64,000 bases of DNA from NCBI GenBank assembly GCA_023525715.1, contig CM042014.1:19269063-19333062 (forward strand). The letters are read 5' to 3'. This DNA is from Cichorium intybus. Its lineage: Eukaryota; Streptophyta; Magnoliopsida; Asterales; Asteraceae. How positions within the stretch are numbered: position 1 is the first letter of the stretch; each line of letters opens with the position of its first letter. The notes below the pieces were generated by a model that worked only from the letters and a program-made list of their open reading frames with translations, had not been told where the DNA came from and ran no database searches. The translations under genes and the position numbers were made by a program. This document shows positions 23,270-34,966 of this stretch, one piece after another.

Positions 23270-25250
23270 TAAAGAGTAATGTGGATTAACCATAAAATCA
23301 GCTAATTAGGTTTGATTAGCGGTGGCATAACTTCAATTGCCATCCTTTTGGTTTGATTTTTAACAATGCCAGTCCCTCATTTTGTAGATTAACCAAGAAG
23401 CAGAAGGAAAAAGACAATGGATACAGTAGGCGCAATTTTTTATAGAATTTTGTTGTCATTGTCATTGTATCTTACATCTAATGAATTCTCTGGTTCTCAT
23501 AAAGTTTTACAAGAACTATACTTCATCTATTTTGCTATTCTTAATGAAAAATCAAAGTATGATTTCTGTAACTAGTAACAAATTGAATAAAACTGTTGTG
23601 GAATATCTGTTGTAAGACGGAAGTTGATGGACTGATACTTCACAATTCGATCATGGACTCGATATAATCTTCCGGAATCACAGATCTCAACTTCTCGAAT
23701 AAATCACAAACGTCGTCATTGAAGAAAGTTGGTGATACAGTGGCCATAAAAACATAATTCTCTTCATCTTCAACGTCTATTTCATATACCTTCTGAAAAA
23801 CATCCTTGAGTTTTTGTATCAATTTCGTATAGAACACATTATCCAGAGGAACCACGTTCATGATTAAGACACCATGATCACCAAGAAGTAATCTCAGAGT
23901 TTGAAAAACAGATTTCTTAACAAATTCTAGTGGTGGGGAAGTATGGCCATATCGAGCATCACTTGAATCCAAATCAACCATAACTACATCATATTTACCA
24001 TCCAACCAATCAATTTTAACCTGTGAATCTGATTCATCTGTGTCTCCTCTTGTTGCAAAGTTCTGGATCGCTTCTATAGCATCTCCAACAATTAGTCGAA
24101 TAGAATCTGATCTATGTAACCCGAAATGCTGTGTTGCAGCAGTTAAAACGACCTCATCGACCTCCACTCCAGTAACTTCAAATCCCAATTCAGTGTTCAA
24201 GAAACTTAACAAAGAACCACCACCAACCCCTAAACACAAAGCTCTTGGAGTAAACCCTTGTTGAATTCGCTCATTGAGATGTGAAGCAATCAAGAAAAGA
24301 CCAGAAACCATAGGAGTCAAGTATGGGTGAACGAGAACTGTTGTATCAACGTAAAACTTTGCGTTCTTCATTTTCATAAAATTTTCCAAGTTTAACACTG
24401 CTGTAACAATCTCGCCGTCAATCTTTGGATAAAGAAGGACCTCTGATTGTATCAAGCTAGGCATTCTTTTAAACCTCAATCTCCTCCGGAGTAAATCACC
24501 AACACTATCCTCATCACTTTCCAATAACACATCTTCAACAACAAATTCACCAACGAAGGGGCCTACAAATCTAGCTATAATCTTACGATACAGCAGATCA
24601 TCTTCATATGTCACGAATCGGGTTTTTGGCAAACCGTTTTGAAGACACGCTTTGGGATGCAAAGAAATAAATAGCGGTTGCAGTTCCTCTTCTAGTTTCT
24701 TTCTATCGTCGGTATCAGTATCCGGAGGGCGAATATAAATGCAGGGCAGTGAATTGGGCGGGAGATTATTGCCGATTAGGATAAGGCGGGAGAGGCCAGG
24801 GTAGTTGGATAAGAGCTGAAGATGACCGGTATCAGTACAGAAGTTCCAGTCTGTTTCCCGCTGCTCCGGTACAATCATGGCGGCGATTTTTTGGGGGGCA
24901 TCGTCATCGACAGGAGAATCGAGTACGGCGACGCGGACCCGTGGAGTACGGAGGTAGCAGCGGTGGTTAACGGGGTTCGGGGTGGTGAATATGATGATCC
25001 GTGATGGCACTAGGGTTTCGAACAATTGGTCGATCGACATGATGAAGAGATTGAAAGTTAGTTGCTGGAATGGGAGTTGTTTAAAACTGTTTTGAATGTG
25101 GCAGTATACGTTTGATTTGAAATTTATTAACATCACCCTTCTGGTTCCAGGCATTCTAACCGCAGAAACTGAACGAACCGAATATTTACAGTTATATTGT
25201 TTTTGTTTAATTTTAATCTAATACTTATAAATTATTTTTAATGGTTTTTT
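23270..25250. repeat. Segmental duplication, copy A
   Basis: Gene A together with its 3' flank (GTGGATTAACCATAAAATCA at about 23280) and 5' flank (GATTGAAAGTTAGTTGC at about 25050, ACGTTTGATTTGAAATTTA at about 25108) is matched in order by 39064-41095. The duplication therefore included intergenic DNA. Confidence 0.88.
23640..25040 (-). CDS. METTL13-like methyltransferase (spermidine-synthase-fold half), gene A
   Basis: 466 codons, no intron. I chose the ATG at 25040 because the paralogue starts at the matching place; the frame is open 38 codons further upstream but that part is not conserved. The N-terminal half (residues 30-90: RVRVAVLDSP, MIVPEQRETDW, LSRLILIG) resembles the middle of METTL13. 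The C-terminal half is a class I SAM-dependent methyltransferase: glycine-rich motif I ALCLGVGGGSLL (267-278), acidic loop GVEVDE (291-296), VGDA (318-321) and DVVMVDLDSS (351-360). Full METTL13 proteins methylate eEF1A and carry an extra N-terminal methyltransferase domain, absent here. So the fold is clear but the substrate is not. Probably a cytosolic enzyme. Confidence 0.9.
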   Translation of the reverse strand: MSIDQLFETLVPSRIIIFTTPNPVNHRCYLRTPRVRVAVLDSPVDDDAPQKIAAMIVPEQRETDWNFCTDTGHLQLLSNYPGLSRLILIGNNLPPNSLPCIYIRPPDTDTDDRKKLEEELQPLFISLHPKACLQNGLPKTRFVTYEDDLLYRKIIARFVGPFVGEFVVEDVLLESDEDSVGDLLRRRLRFKRMPSLIQSEVLLYPKIDGEIVTAVLNLENFMKMKNAKFYVDTTVLVHPYLTPMVSGLFLIASHLNERIQQGFTPRALCLGVGGGSLLSFLNTELGFEVTGVEVDEVVLTAATQHFGLHRSDSIRLIVGDAIEAIQNFATRGDTDESDSQVKIDWLDGKYDVVMVDLDSSDARYGHTSPPLEFVKKSVFQTLRLLLGDHGVLIMNVVPLDNVFYTKLIQKLKDVFQKVYEIDVEDEENYVFMATVSPTFFNDDVCDLFEKLRSVIPEDYIESMIEL

Positions 25251-25439
25251 TGTGATTTTTTTTGGAGTTACATCACAAGGATATCAAAAGACGTCCAAGT
25301 GTAGCACCAACCGGCCATTATCACCACATTACGAGCTTCAACACCACCGCACCACCCCGGCCTTCACCACCACTCACCGTTGTCTCCACTACTATCACCA
25401 CCTTCTGTTTCTCTCTCCTCCCCCGGCCCCCCACCCCCT

Positions 25440-25441
<2 letters not shown>

Positions 25442-25482
<41 letters not shown>
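25442..25482. repeat. (CT)n microsatellite
   Basis: About 20 CT units after a CCACC-rich stretch. Confidence 0.97.
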
Positions 25483-25483
<1 letters not shown>

Positions 25484-26354
25484 ATAGAAAATCCTCATTC
25501 CCAAATCGTGAAATTATGGACAAAAATATATTTTTGTAGATCCACTTGGCTAATTTATGGAGATCAAAAGATTTGATGCTAATTACTAATTAGACGTCCT
25601 AATATGTTGCTTTATGGAATCAGACTGATGTTTATTGCCCATCGGTACGGGAAAACCATCGTAATGTGACAGAGACATAGTCTTCAGAAGTAGTCGACGG
25701 TTACTGACTTTAGTTGGTGTTTTTGGGACGCCTACATCAGAATTTTCTAAAAGGAGAAGGCGATACTGAATACATATTGGAAATCAAATTGTTTGCTCAA
25801 ACTAGGTCTGCTCAATCCATGGCTTCAAAAGATAAACTCTAATAGTTTTGTTTTTAAATGGTTCGATTTAGGTAGAATTTTGTGGTTTGTGTTAGTTTTA
25901 TGTATCATTTTTGAATAAAAACTTTATCTAGGTTTTGTTTTGGATACAGCATAACCAATTGACCTTGATACTCTAATGGGGACAAAGGTTAAGATGCTGG
26001 AGATTGAATGCAACCAGAATATGTGGAGCTACCTATTTTGACATATGAATAATCCTCTATTTTTCGGTTGGGTCCTGCAAAATGGGGTGGTAGATACATT
26101 TTAGACACGTCTTATGCAGATTTGGTTCATGATCTACGAATATTTTTGATTAAGCTTGGTAAGTTCTTCTTTTTGACTTACTTCTATTAGAGATTTGAAT
26201 TATACATAAAAAAGATAAAATGACTAAAAGTTTGCTTTTTATTATTACATAGATACCTGACATTCTTTATCAAATTTGTGGTCGGCCATCTTCTTATGGT
26301 TACTTTTGTTTTTCTGCAGCTATGGTGACAACTATGCAAAGCGTTTAAAATGAA

Positions 26355-26514
26355 GAGTGCTACTAAATATACACCCTAAACAAAAGTCGAACTGTTTTCA
26401 ACCAATCATATCTAATTTATTCCAGAAAACAATGCAATTTTAACAAATAAAAAGACATTGACTTTGCATAAGAGCGTATTTCTAGTGAAATAGGGTGTAT
26501 ACTTAGTTATGCCC
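26355..26514. mobile_element. Short hAT-type MITE (copy 2) with 8-bp TSD
   Basis: Inverted ends GAGTGCTACTAAATATACAC and (complement) GGGCATAACTAAGTATACAC, 160 bp long. Perfect 8-bp target duplication AAAATGAA at 26347-26354 and 26515-26522, as for hAT elements. Same family as 22120-22280. Confidence 0.85.
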
Positions 26515-27217
26515 AAAATGAAACATATGTAACCTGGTGATAAATCATTTACATATATATATTGTTTTATTTTTGTCTTCATTTCTACATTTATAATGTT
26601 ATAATGTTTTGACAATTTTTTTATGATCTTAGAGTATGCATTCAGGCTAACGATCCTTGCAATTGGACATGGAGTATCGACTTCATTGGTAAGTTTATGT
26701 TATCATGTACTGGGGCAGGTCCAATAAGGTCACTTAAATTAAAATAATAATAATAATAATATATGTAAAGTTTTAGTGGATAGGAATCAAACTTAGGTTT
26801 TTTTGGCAAAAATAAAATCCCTTACCAGTAAGCTATAGAATTATTGTAAACAAATCTATGTGATTGCACACCTTGAATACCTTATGGAAATACATCAAAC
26901 AAACAAGTGAGTTGCATTTATAGGTAAAAATAAAGTACATCCCCAGTATTGGTAATAAGACTAAAGTATATTGTTATTTTCTTAGTATTGAACTTACTAA
27001 GGGAACTTATTTGGTTCGAGTTGGCAATAAGAGGTACACGAATTTTTTTTTATTTAAGCTTATTGCTTTTTCTTAAGGCATCGTACTTTGAAAAATCAAC
27101 ATACTTATACCATTATGCTTCAAAAAAAAATTCTCATTAGGACATTGTGCTTTTAGAAATTTTCCCGGTTCTAGCCACGAAAAATGTTTATTATTTGGAA
27201 GAAATTTCTTATAAAGT

Positions 27218-28086
27218 GACAACGCCTAGTAATATCAAGTATGTTAGTCGTTGTTGAGCCCTATTCTTGGTGAATTTATATCATATATGTTGTGGTATTC
27301 TCATTTTTTGTGTCAGTACTTGTTTGGAAAGAAATGATGTAAACAAGGACTAAAAACGTACAAAATGGAAGAAGTTTGAAGATAAAGACAAAACAGTCGA
27401 ACTAGCACGCGCGCCGCGGGTATGTACAAGGGCGCGACGCGCTGACTCAGCAATGAGGCGGTGGAGAAGATTCAAATGCCGAAGAAACGGGGATAAACCA
27501 GCACACGCGCCGCGGAATCTAAGTGTGCGGCGCGGTCTTTTATTTTTCAAAACTATAAATAGAGGGTTCTAGGTCGAAAAATGCAGCAAAGACCTGGCAT
27601 AGGAACGACCCCCAAGGCTTCTTTGACTCTGAGTTTCAGTTTTCAGTCGACCATAATTGGTATTTATGTTTTTCTCTTTTAATTTCCAAATAGTTTAAGT
27701 AGTTTTAGTAGCTTTGGCTAGTGTTATTGGGTGTGACAACCATTGACATTAGTTTTAGTTTTTGAAAGTTAATGTTTTCTGTTTTGGAACAAGTGGATCT
27801 GAGTTTTTAATAATTAATCATTCGGTTAGTGTTAAATGCTCTTTTTATGGTTTTTATGTTCTGGGATGCATTTGGATGTTTGAATGTTGGATTGTGTTGA
27901 TTTGATCTTGATTACTTCTGAATTATACTTCTGATTTCAGTAACTGATTAGGGTTAGTGATTGGTTTTGGTTTTAGTTTAGTTGATGGTTGATTTGGAAT
28001 TGTTGGATGTTTATGATTTCGGGATTGTTTTCGGTGAAAGTTAGAAACTAGATCCTCTGGCTGTAGCGTGGCACTACAGTTGGTAA
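27218..28086 (+). repeat. 5' LTR of the Athila-like element, 3' end missing
   Basis: Matches 30556-31326 up to CACTACAGTTGGTAA, then diverges. Relative to the right LTR it carries about 100 extra bases between two CGCGCCGCGGaatct-type repeats. The simplest reading is that the right LTR lost a repeat-flanked segment. Confidence 0.85.
27553..27562 (+). promoter_or_regulatory. TATA box of the Athila-like LTR
   Basis: CTATAAATAG follows GC-rich ACGCGCGCCGCGG motifs. The copy in the right LTR is at 30796-30805. Confidence 0.6.
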
Positions 28087-28427
28087 CTTCATTCTAACTA
28101 GTTTTTACTTGTTAGAACTAGCGATTAGGCTGTGAAATTGGTTGATTTCTCCAAAAATGAAAAACTTAGAAAATCGGCAATGCTGGCTCGTAGGGTGTTT
28201 TTTTGCCAAATGATCACCCTAGAGGGGCTAGTCGGTGCTTAGGCTACCTTGTAGTGTGTTTGGATCGAGTTAACAGGTGAAAATCAGTGAGGTTAGGGTT
28301 GGAATTTGAAACAGTCGCTCGCCGCGCCGCGCCGCGCCCTGCCCTGGTTCTTGGGCCGCGCCACGGTTCGGTGGGGAAGATATGGACTTATTTTGCAAAA
28401 TATTTTTGTTTGGCTGTTTTTGTGCAG

Positions 28428-29451
28428 ATGTCTTTCAGGATTGACCACCCTTTTCTCCAGTTCCCCGCTGAGCTGGAGAGTTCGAACGAGTATGTTCAGA
28501 GGAGGGATGCACTTACTGGTCGCCGGGTTCTCGAGGCGACGATCATAGATCGGGATATTCTTAGGACGGCCGGACTCTGGGACGAGATCGAGCCTTTTAT
28601 TCATCGTACGTGGTCCCATGTGGAGGCTACATTCACATGTCGCGGTTGGGACAGGCTCATGGCCAACCAGGACGATACCGTTTACACCGAGCTTCTCTTG
28701 GAGTTTCTCTCCACGGTCCGTTACGCATCGGCTTCGACAGAGGCCCGATCCAGGCTAGTCTGATTCAGATTGGGGGGGAGTCCCTAGGGAGTGCATTCTC
28801 TGGGAGTTTGGGAGACGCACAGGTATATACACATGTCGCAGTTGTTTGGGCCACGTTGTCCAACGTGTACTTCGAGGCGGGGTCGGCCAGGGAGAGCCAG
28901 CTCCGCAACCCGCTTCACCGGCACATGCACCGCATCGTCGCCACCTCTATCATGCAGAGGGAGGGGGCGAGAAGGTGTCCGGTGAGGACATGACATATTT
29001 GTGGGTGCTCCTCGACCCCACCAGGTTCCTCCACCTCCCGTATGCCTTAGCGATTTCCCAATCCACCCGGGCAACGGGTGCGTCATCCAGCAGTCCTTTG
29101 ACTGGTGGGCATTACATTACCCGCCTGGCCCGATCTTACCAGTTGCTTACTGCTGCGGCCATGGCCTCCCTGACGACGATTCCTCCAGCCCGCACATCAG
29201 CGCGAGCACTAGAGAACATGCACCTGATCACCCAGCCACGACATGGGCATTTTGTGAGAGAGATGACAGAGGCACCGAGGGCGCCCCGAACAGCCCATGA
29301 GGAGGGACCAACGAGGCGACGCCGGAGAGTCGAACCACCGGTTCCACCACCACAGCCACAGCAGTCGGAGGAGATGATAGCTCTCCGACAATTAGAGGAC
29401 AGGGTTGCTGGTATTGAGGACCAGCTAGAATGGATCGGGGAGGTACTTTAG
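28428..29451 (+). pseudogene. Athila/Tat-type ORF1 (gag-like), frameshifted
   Basis: ATG at 28428 (MSFRIDHPFLQFPAE) runs 112 codons to a stop at 28761, including EFLSTVRYAS typical of Athila ORF1. Homology continues in other frames: IYTHVAVVWATL and HRIVATSIMQREG near 28830-28970, then LDPTRFLHLPYALA and HYITRLARSYQLL near 29010-29150. A basic, Pro-rich and Glu-rich C-terminus ends at 29451. At least two frameshifts. Gag-like packaging role by family; dead here. Confidence 0.75.
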
Positions 29452-30555
29452 GAGATAGCCACCCAGCAGAGACAGCGCCCCTGACCATTCCCAGCCCGAG
29501 CTCACGATCACGAGGCAGGTCCTTCTAGGCCACCCGGTGGCGATTGATGTATTTTTCTGTTTTCTTTTGAGATATATGTATTGTACTTATGACACTATCT
29601 TTATCTTTTGCTTGTTTATATTTTATTTGTTTTTCTGTTTGCATTTAATGTTTTTGTGAGTTATGCATGTAATACCAAATGGAGGAGTTGTTTCAGGCAA
29701 GCGTGGGGTCACCGTGCCCCCTCCATTTGCCTTGACCACCGGCGTGTTTTACTGTTGTGCTACAACTTCTGAATTCTGAGTCGAGGATTTTTTTTTTGTT
29801 CGTGATTTTGTACCTGCGACAATTGAGCAATCTACCGTCTAAGGGGTAACTCTTTCTCCCTTGATTTGAATCTATTTTTATGTACAACGGGGTCGTTGTA
29901 GGATTTTAAGTGTAGGGTGTGGACGGCCGAAAGAGATTTTTTGAAATTTTTACGGGAAATGAGTAATTTTCAAAAAATTTAGCAATTTTTCAAAAAATTT
30001 AATAGATTGTAATTTTGAAACGAATGGTTTGTGAATGTTATAGCAGTGGTATTTTTCAAGAAAATACTATTTAGTTGTTATCATGCTATTAGTTTAGTCA
30101 AATAAGTTGAGTTTTAAGAGTTAGAAGATTTGAGTGTTTTAGGATTGGAATTTAGGAAGGAATTGTCAATCAGTGGCCTTTGTTGTTCGAGCCGGTAAGT
30201 CTAAAATGGGTGGGCCTTATGCACCTTTCCACCTAAGATCGTTTGGTCTGGGATGACATTTCTGAAAGCTCGCTACACGGACAACATCGAAAGTCATGGA
30301 TAATTCTTTAATAGCCTTTAGAATCTAAATGAGTACGTACACTTCATTGTGGACAGAAAATTTGTAATCAAGGGTTCTTTAGAAAGTCATGAATTCCAAA
30401 GAATATTCCGATTATGTTTTCACAAACTATTTCACGCTAACTCCTAGGGCAATAAACTTTGAAATTGAACGCATTCAAAAATTGTTTGAGTCTCTATTAG
30501 AATTTGTTAAAAACTCTCTTGCTTGGGGACAAGCAAGGCACAAGTGTGAGGTATT

Positions 30556-31443
30556 TGACAACGCCTAGTAATATCAAGTATTTTAGTCGTTATTGAGCCC
30601 TATTCTTGGTGAATTTATATCATATATGTTGTGGTATTCTCACTTTTTGTGTCAGTGCTTGTTTGGAAAGAAATGATGTAAACAGGGACTAAAAGCGTAC
30701 AAAATGGAAGAAGTTTGAAGATAAAGACAAAACAGTCGAACTAGCACGCGCGCCGCGGAATCTAAGTACGCGGCGCGGTCTTTTATTTTTCAAAACTATA
30801 AATAGAGGGTTCTAGGTCGAAAAATGCAGCAAAGACCTGGCATAGGAACGACCCCCAAGGCTTCTTTGACTCTAAGTTTCAGTTTTCAGTCGACCATAAT
30901 TGGTATTTATGTTTTTCTCTTTTAATTTCCAAATATTTTAAGTAGTTTTAGTAGCTTTGGCTAGTGTTATTGGGTGTGACAACCATTGAAATTAGTTTTA
31001 GTTTTTGAAAGTTAATGTTTTCTGTTTTGGAACAAGTGGATCTGAGTTTTTAATAATTAATCATTCGGTTAGTGTTAAATGCTCTTTTTATGGTTTTTAT
31101 GTTCTGGGATGCATTTGGATGTTTGAATGTTGGATTGTGTTGATTTGATCTTGATTACTTCTGAATTATACTTCTGATTTCAGTAACTGATTAGGGTTAG
31201 TGATTGGTTTTGGTTTTAGTTTAGTTGATGGTTGATTTGGAATTGTTTGATGTTTATGATTTCGGGATTGTTTTCGGTGAAAGTTAGAAACTAGATCCTC
31301 TGGCTGTAGCGTGACACTACAGTTGGTAATCTGTTGCCTACCTTGACCACGTAACTCCTGTGGATCGACCCTGACTACCACTGTACTAAGTGAGAGTAGG
31401 GTTATTTTACTATTTTTGACTACACGACGACCTAGGCGTGTCA
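30556..31443 (+). repeat. 3' LTR of the Athila-like element
   Basis: 888 bp, begins TGACAACGCC and ends GCGTGTCA. It is followed by the TAAAG duplication. Confidence 0.88.
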
Positions 31444-31810
31444 TAAAGACATATGGTACTTAGACGAATCTACCAAACTTGAAATATGTCATAATTCTAA
31501 TTGGTAAAATGATATTTTTGCCAGGATTGCCCGCTCATGATTCTTAGAACCCACAATTGAGGGCGTGAAAGAGAAAGTGTTGTGATAACAAGAGCTATGT
31601 GTCTTTGAAAATGTAGTAGGTCATGTCTATATACCAACAAAAAGATAAGAGGATACCCAAGTCCCTCATTTGTTCAAACAAGTTCTTATATTTTGTATTT
31701 TGGATCGCCTATTCTGGGTTTTGAGATTTTTTATATATAAATCTGAATTCATGCTCCCTTTTTAGAAATTCTAAATCTGACAACCATTTTTTGTTTCACA
31801 TAAAAAGAAC

Positions 31811-31842
31811 TTCCGCCGCATAGCGCGGGGAGCAATTCCTAG
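31811..31842 (+). mobile_element. Helitron 3' terminus (element A)
   Basis: A GC-rich stem CCGCCGC-ATA-GCGCGGG with one bulge is followed ten bases on by CTAG and then a T. This is the classic Helitron 3' end (hairpin, CTRR, inserted before T). The 5' end was not found. The Athila element may sit inside this Helitron. Confidence 0.7.
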
Positions 31843-32961
31843 TTTTTAAAACATTTTCCAACTTTTATCATAAAAATTATTTGCACGGTTAAACTACTTC
31901 GGTGCTGTTTATTTTTAAAATGTAAAAACTTCTGCAGTTTGCGGACCACATCTGCAGAAGAAGAGGTAGATCAAACGTCTGCAATTTGCAAGAAGAAGAA
32001 TGTTTGTTTTTTAAATCTGCAGGTTGTGAATTATCTGAAATTTATATAAACTACTTTTTTAAAAGTAAAAACACATGATCACGCTCGATTTATGATATTA
32101 ACAAATTTAAGCATAAAACCAAACATTTTTTTAAATAATAAAGAATAAAATTTGCATAACCAAAGTTGTATTTACAAATAGTTTGTAAAGCTAAAAAATT
32201 TGTGTAAGATTGTGAATCAAAGTTGTAATGTTAAAATATATTTCTATATTTCAAATAGTTTATGAGTATGATTTACAATAAAAAAAGGCGTCCATTATAT
32301 GATATTAACAAATTTAAGGATCAAAGCAAGCATTTCTTTTTTAAGTTTTTGACTTTTTTTTAAAGTTTTACAAATTTATCTTCATTTTGTATAAAAAACA
32401 TAGATAAATAAATACTATTTACGTAAGGACAAGTAATTAAATCGAATATAAAATATGGCAAAGGAAGACCTCAAAAGTGTGATATTTTAATATTTTTGGT
32501 TGAAAGAATTTAGAAGACACAAGATTATATATTTTATAATATTTTATTTATTTAGAAAAATAATACAAATAAAATATCACATATAACATTTATAAAAGAA
32601 TAAACATAAACCCAACAATTGTCCATATTTTTATTTCGCGAAACTAATGTTGACAGAAAATCACAACCATTAGTTAAAAAAATTAAAGTGTTTAAAAACA
32701 AATAAATATAATTAGAAAAGACAAGTATAAAAAAAACTTTTATTTTTTAGGATTAGAATATACAGTTGTTGTTGAAGTCGTACAATGTAATTGAAAAAAA
32801 ATTTATTTTTTAGGGTTAAATGTGATATTTTGGGTTTAGAATAGGTTAGAAGACCTAAAATAGGTAGAAGACCACCCGTTACCTTACCAACAACCCACCC
32901 GTCGACCTCCAAACACAAATCCGTAATGGTTTAGAGAAAGATTGGTTGGTAAGGAGGTGAT
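31843..32961. other. Intergenic, no supported gene
   Basis: Very AT-rich. A short repeated phrase (TGATATTAACAAATTTAAG) occurs near 32093 and 32299. Nothing coding recognised. Confidence 0.6.
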
Positions 32962-33680
32962 AGGGGTGACCATGGTGCGGTTTTAGGCTAAAATCACACC
33001 GAAAACCGCATAAATCGGTTTTTAGATTGTTAAAATCGCATCGTTTGATTTTTGTATTTAGTGGGTTTGCGGTTCGGTTTACAACCTGCAATAGTTACGG
33101 TGCGGTTTTTACATTGGGGTGGTTTTAAAACCGCAAAATCGATAGATTATAATCATATTTTTTGGACTTATAACAAATCGAACACAAATGTAAAACGAAT
33201 TTATAACGAGTTAGTTGCTAAAATGTTAAAAAAATATCAAAACTATGGCTAATACATATTTGAGAAGACTTAAAATAATATTTATGTGGTGAAAATATAT
33301 ATTTTAAGTTTTGAAACTAAATCTTCGTTTGCAGTAGGGACTTATATTAGAAGTGAAGTCCTCTTTTTAGTTTTGTTAGTCAACTTTATTTCAAAAAGAA
33401 AAACTTAAATATGCATATATTAATTAAATATTTAAAAGATCATATGACGCGGTTTTGCGGTGCAGTTTTTAGTATGCGGTTTTACGAATGGTGCGGTGTG
33501 GTATATAATGCAAAACCGTACCGCAGCACAAATAATGGTTTTAAAAAAATAAAAAATCACAATATCGGTTTATTCGTTCGGTTTCAGTTTTTTTTTTTTT
33601 TTTTTTTTTTTTTTTGGTTTTACGATTTTTTTTGATTTTTCGGTTTGCGGTTAGGTTTTTGCTTACCCTGTGGGAGCCTG
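32962..33680. mobile_element. TIR element of the 'GCGGTTTT' type
   Basis: Left end AGGGGTGACCATGGTGCGG. The right end complements to AGGGTAAGCAAAAACC plus extra bases. Flanks repeat GGAGGTGAT (32953-32961 and 33681-33689). Inside are many copies of GCGGTTTT in both orientations and a 35-base poly-T at about 33580. Probably a non-autonomous hAT element, with imperfect ends. Confidence 0.5.
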
Positions 33681-34702
33681 GGAGGTGATCAAGGTTTGGT
33701 TTTCTCCTTATGGTCTTTGTCTTAATTGAACCTAAAAATTGGAAAATAAAAATTGTTAGAAAATATATATTTAAACATGTTTTCTACTTTTCTAAAATAA
33801 AAAATGAAAACTCAATTAGTTTTGACCAAATAAGTTTTCTATTTATTTTTTTTTTTTACTAAAATTTGAAAATAAAAAGTCCACTCGTTTTTTTGAAAAG
33901 TTTTCCACGAAAACTAAACATATTTCTACAACCAAACACACCTTTATGTTCTCTAAATTCATGTTTCTAACAATAAGTAATCTTGCAACCTATTTACTAA
34001 AAGAATCGTTTTACTGTTTAGCTTTCACAAACATTTCGCAAAATATGCATATGTTGTTATATATTCATTAGTTTCATTACCTTATATATTAAAAACCGTA
34101 AGTTTCTAGAAGGTTTTATAGGGGTGGCGGGGGTGTTTGGGTTTTTAGCGGGGTGAGTGGTTTTTGCCAATGGCATTCCTCCAGGTTTACTCCACCTGCC
34201 CTTCTTTGCTGCTACGTGTTGCTTCCTTCTTCTTCATCGTTTCTGTTCTTCCTTCTTAACTTCTTCCTTTCCATTAGACCCATTCGTCCTGCTTCATTAT
34301 TCAACAGATCGATTTCTTTTTCAGTACCTTATGCTTTCGATGAGGTTTTCTTTCTCAGTTTGTTCGTTCGATTGAGCTGTGTGTTTCTTCCCGACTTCAG
34401 TTGGATTGCAGGTACTTAATGTTTCGTTGTTGTTTTTTTAGAATTTCCATACTAAAAACCGCCGGCAACGTCGGTGATGACGACCACCAAAAAACACCGC
34501 TCGCCTTCTCAATGACTCTCAGGTGAACTACTATGTACAACGAATTTGGGGTAAGAGGGTGCTTTCTTCTCACCATTGGTGTCCCTCCACCTGCCCTTCT
34601 TCTGATACGTGTTGCTTCCACAGATCCGGCTCCCACTTGAGAAGAAACACAGTATACATAGCTAGCTACGTGACTCCCATCAACTACCTATCTGTATTGA
34701 CA

Positions 34703-34800
34703 ATGAACATCGCCGGAATCCTCGCCGGAATATTTCTCCTCCTGGCGCTCGAGGAGATCGCAAAAGTAGTTAGTTTCAAGTACAGAAGAAGGATTTTCAG
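34703..34800 (+). pseudogene. Possible exon encoding a short membrane-like peptide
   Basis: ATG at 34703 reads MNIAGILAGIFLLLALEE then a basic tail, ending at CAG|GTAAGT, a good splice donor. The hydrophobic run (residues 2-15) could be a signal anchor. I do not recognise the parent gene. It lies between a duplicated 'CACCTGCCCTTCTT' motif and the CIPK piece, so it is likely another captured fragment. Confidence 0.3.
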
Positions 34801-34825
34801 GTAAGTTTGGAAGGTTCAACAGGGA

Positions 34826-34966
34826 GTGAAAGGTCCGTTGACGATCGGACCCGAGATATTTGAATTAACAACAAATTTAAGAGTGGTGGAAGTGAAAAAG
34901 AAAGCCGGCGACATAGGGGAATACGATGAATTTTTTGATCGTGAACTTCGGCCCGGATTTCGAACT
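34826..34966 (+). pseudogene. CBL-interacting protein kinase (CIPK) C-terminal fragment
   Basis: Reads KGPLTIGPEIFELTTNLRVV, then VEVKKKAGDIGEYDEFFDR and ELRPGF. This is the pattern of the CIPK C-terminal regulatory (PPI) region: KG.L.I.AEIFE...VVEVKK..GDT.EY..F....RP. The kinase and NAF/FISL domains are absent, and the frame continues into unrelated sequence to 35116. CIPKs relay calcium signals from CBL sensors; this piece has no catalytic part. Captured in Helitron B, sense orientation. Confidence 0.65.

Larger units (their letters stand above)
25251..27217. other. Intergenic, no supported gene
   Basis: Contains a (CT)n tract, a MITE (26355-26514) and otherwise AT-rich unique-looking DNA. 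Short open frames at 25252-25576 run through the CT repeat and are artefacts. Confidence 0.6.
27218..31443 (+). mobile_element. Athila-like non-autonomous LTR element
   Basis: Starts TGACAACGCCTAG and ends CTAGGCGTGTCA, so the outer ends are mutually inverted over ~12 bases. It is flanked by a perfect 5-bp duplication TAAAG (27213-27217, 31444-31448). Long direct repeats lie at each end. Inside is a gag-like Athila/Tat ORF1 remnant but no pol. The stretch before the right LTR (GCTTGGGGACAAGCAAGG, then AAGTGTGAGGTATT as a weak PPT) is typical of plant Athila/Tat elements. The left LTR lacks the last ~350 bases and no PBS is visible. Confidence 0.82.

Noticed and set aside
23057..23293. 78-codon minus-strand frame downstream of METTL13-like gene A
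   Set aside because: Its 5' part lies in the duplicated non-coding flank and the paralogous copy does not keep the frame.
28287..28427. Upstream extension of the Athila ORF1 frame
   Set aside because: GC-repeat sequence (CCGCGCCGCG) without family similarity; the ATG at 28428 follows an acceptor-like TTGTGCAG and starts the recognisable protein.
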